DNA from: Salinivibrio kushneri
GTDB lineage: Bacteria; Pseudomonadota; Gammaproteobacteria; Enterobacterales; Vibrionaceae
Assembly: GCF_027286325.1 (NCBI RefSeq)
Contig: NZ_CP114588.1
Location: 1,417,317 to 1,481,316 of the forward strand
DNA length: 64,000 nt
Direction: 5' to 3'
Numbering within the stretch: position 1 is the first letter of the stretch; the number at the start of each line of letters is the position of its first letter. Positions 62,306 through 64,000 of this stretch are shown here, piece after piece. The notes below the pieces were generated by a model. That model was not told the origin of the DNA and searched no databases. It saw only the letters and a list, made by a program, of their open reading frames with translations. The position numbers were made by a program, and so were the translations under genes.

Positions 62306-64000
62306 ATGTTAGATGTTGATAAAGTTCTATCGTCTCATTATCCCCAACTAGAACAGCGTGACTGGCTAAAACGTCCCGTCAGTCGAACCCTTAAACGGTT
62401 ACTTCATGAGCAGGAGTTTCAAGCCTTTGCCGAGCGATATCCTCATTTGCACGGGTTTGAGTTTGTTGAGCAAGTGCTCGACTACTTTAACTTTAGCTAT
62501 CGGGTGAGTGATCGCGAGAAAGAGCGGATTCCCGAATCAGGGCGGGTAGTGATTATCGCCAACCACCCTATCGGCTCGCTGGATGGATTAGCGCTGTTAA
62601 AACTGGTGCGCTCTGTTCGGCCGGACGTCAAAGTGATTGCCAACGATTTATTGATGCAAGTTAAACCGCTCCACGGTTGCTTGTTGCCGGTCAACAATAT
62701 GGGGGGCTATACCCCGAAACAGAACCTACAAAACATCACTCAGTGGCTGGAAAGTGACGGGGCAGTCATCATTTTCCCCGCCGGAGAAGTATCGCGGGTT
62801 GCGCCAACCGGGATCCGTGATGGCGCCTGGCATCCAGGCTTTTTACGCATGGCAACCAAATCAAAAGCACCGATTCTCCCGATTCACGTCCAAGGCCGCA
62901 ATTCAGCCCGTTTTTATGGCGCGTCGATGGTGTACAAGCCGCTCTCTACCCTGTTGCTCGTCGAGGAAATGTTTCGCCAAGAGAACAATACCATTGCTTT
63001 TACCGTCGGCGAATTAATCCCACACCACAGTTATAGTGCTACCGCCTCCCTGCCCGTCAAAACACGCGTTAAGTTATTCCACAAGCACTTGTATCGTATT
63101 GCCAAACGCAAACCTGGCTTGTTTCCCACAGAGACAGCAATCGCCTCTCCCGAGCCTCGTTTAGCGCTTAAACAAGCCCTCAATGCTGGCCAGCAACTCG
63201 GACAAACACCTGATGGCAAACTAATTTACTTACTCGACTATCAAGCCGATTCCCCTGTCATGCGCGAGATTGGACGATTACGTGAAGTCGCTTTTCGTGC
63301 TGTGGGAGAAGGCACAGGTCAGCGACGTGATCTCGATAAATATGATCAGCATTACTGGCATTTGGTCCTTTGGGATCCCGCCGAACTCGATATTGTAGGC
63401 GCCTACCGCTTATGTGACACCCAAGCGACGCTCACCGCCCAAGGGCTTGATGGGATCTATAGCGCGAGCTTATTCGATTTTGAGCAAGGCATGGAGCCGT
63501 ATCTTGCACAGGGGCTGGAGCTGGGACGTAGTTTTGTGCAACCTAAATATTGGGGCAAACGGAGTTTGGATTATTTATGGCTTGGTATTGGCGCTCTGCT
63601 CGCGCAAAAGCCACAGTATCGTTATCTGTTTGGGCCAGTCACCATCAGCAACGCCATGCCACAGGCGGCTAAAGAATTGCTTATTTTCTTTTACCGTACC
63701 TACTTTACTGGCGAGAGCGAGTGTGCACGCTCTAAACGCCCCTTTGAACTGGCAGACAGTAAAGAAAGCGAGCTTCTGGGTCACTTCTGCGGGAACGATT
63801 ACGCCAAAGACCTTAAACAACTTAAAATGCTACTCGATCACTTGGGCGTCGGGATCCCCACTTTGTATAAACAGTACAGTGAGTTATGCGAACCAGGTGG
63901 TGTCCAGTTCCTGGACTTCGGCGTGGATCCTGACTTTGCCGATTGTATTGATGGTCTTGTTTTGGTCGATCTTAAACGCTTAAAACCCAAACGTTATCAA
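62306..64000 (+). CDS. Two-domain PlsC-GNAT acyltransferase, OlsF-like (partial, runs off right edge)
   Basis: 565 codons are visible without a stop. The first half is a PlsC acyltransferase: ANHPIGSLDG carries the catalytic His-x4-Asp, and IFPAGEVSR the substrate block. The second half is an OlsB/hemolysin-type GNAT domain: LREVAFRAVGEGTGQRRDLD and LELGRSFVQPKYWGKRSLDY. This fusion is the OlsF layout that makes ornithine lipids, so an OlsF-like role is plausible. ATG 62306 has the weak upstream GGGTTGCTT. The end lies beyond the window. Confidence 0.85.
   Translation, partial: MLDVDKVLSSHYPQLEQRDWLKRPVSRTLKRLLHEQEFQAFAERYPHLHGFEFVEQVLDYFNFSYRVSDREKERIPESGRVVIIANHPIGSLDGLALLKLVRSVRPDVKVIANDLLMQVKPLHGCLLPVNNMGGYTPKQNLQNITQWLESDGAVIIFPAGEVSRVAPTGIRDGAWHPGFLRMATKSKAPILPIHVQGRNSARFYGASMVYKPLSTLLLVEEMFRQENNTIAFTVGELIPHHSYSATASLPVKTRVKLFHKHLYRIAKRKPGLFPTETAIASPEPRLALKQALNAGQQLGQTPDGKLIYLLDYQADSPVMREIGRLREVAFRAVGEGTGQRRDLDKYDQHYWHLVLWDPAELDIVGAYRLCDTQATLTAQGLDGIYSASLFDFEQGMEPYLAQGLELGRSFVQPKYWGKRSLDYLWLGIGALLAQKPQYRYLFGPVTISNAMPQAAKELLIFFYRTYFTGESECARSKRPFELADSKESELLGHFCGNDYAKDLKQLKMLLDHLGVGIPTLYKQYSELCEPGGVQFLDFGVDPDFADCIDGLVLVDLKRLKPKRYQ

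Overview
The window reads as chromosome of a Vibrionaceae gammaproteobacterium. The evidence is gene content and synteny: radD next to rplY, a divergent fruBKA/fruR locus with FruR operators, a tandem glycine riboswitch in front of a sodium:alanine/glycine symporter, attEFGH, vibrio-type DUF families (DUF3334, DUF2913, DUF2780, DUF2982), a ToxR-like membrane regulator and a sulA gene under a LexA box. Two 60-base samples of the island core gave about 43% GC and one sample of a core gene gave about 53%. Salinivibrio is my best genus guess, but this is inference and not proven.

Left part (1-35 kb) is ordinary chromosome. It holds the end of a BvgS-type hybrid kinase, a CheX-like protein, a long-form GAPDH behind a perfect CRP site, the fructose PTS operon and its repressor, the AttEFGH ABC system, MATE and Bcr/CflA exporters, rsuA, radD, rplY, a pentapeptide-repeat potassium channel, SOS-controlled polB, an OmpA-family porin, an M32 carboxypeptidase, the ABC-F ATPase YbiT and a chemoreceptor.

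Centre (about 35.1-45.9 kb) is a defence and toxin island built on the skeleton of a type I-F CRISPR-Cas locus. Three short arrays, all read on the minus strand and all with the same leader, divide it into cassettes. Between arrays 1 and 2 lies a hipB-hipA locus whose hipA is cut by one in-frame amber codon, giving a HipS-like and a HipT-like part. Between arrays 2 and 3 lie a ParD/RelE-like pair, a six-gene operon with three dynamin-like GTPases, a stump of cas2-3 and an intact cas1. The GTPase operon occupies the place where the rest of cas2-3 and csy1-csy4 would stand in a normal I-F locus. It resembles Leo/Eleos-type dynamin defence and is the best candidate here for an undescribed system.

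Right part (46-64 kb) returns to core genome: an amidase-fold protein that has lost its catalytic residues, a membrane-anchored J-domain protein, the glycine riboswitch and symporter, a HAD phosphatase, azoR, sbcB, a ToxR-like regulator beside a periplasmic binding protein, cdd, an EamA exporter, tpm, sulA, a YcbL-like hydrolase, and a PlsC-GNAT two-domain acyltransferase that runs off the right edge.

No tRNA, rRNA, transposase or prophage structural gene was recognised.
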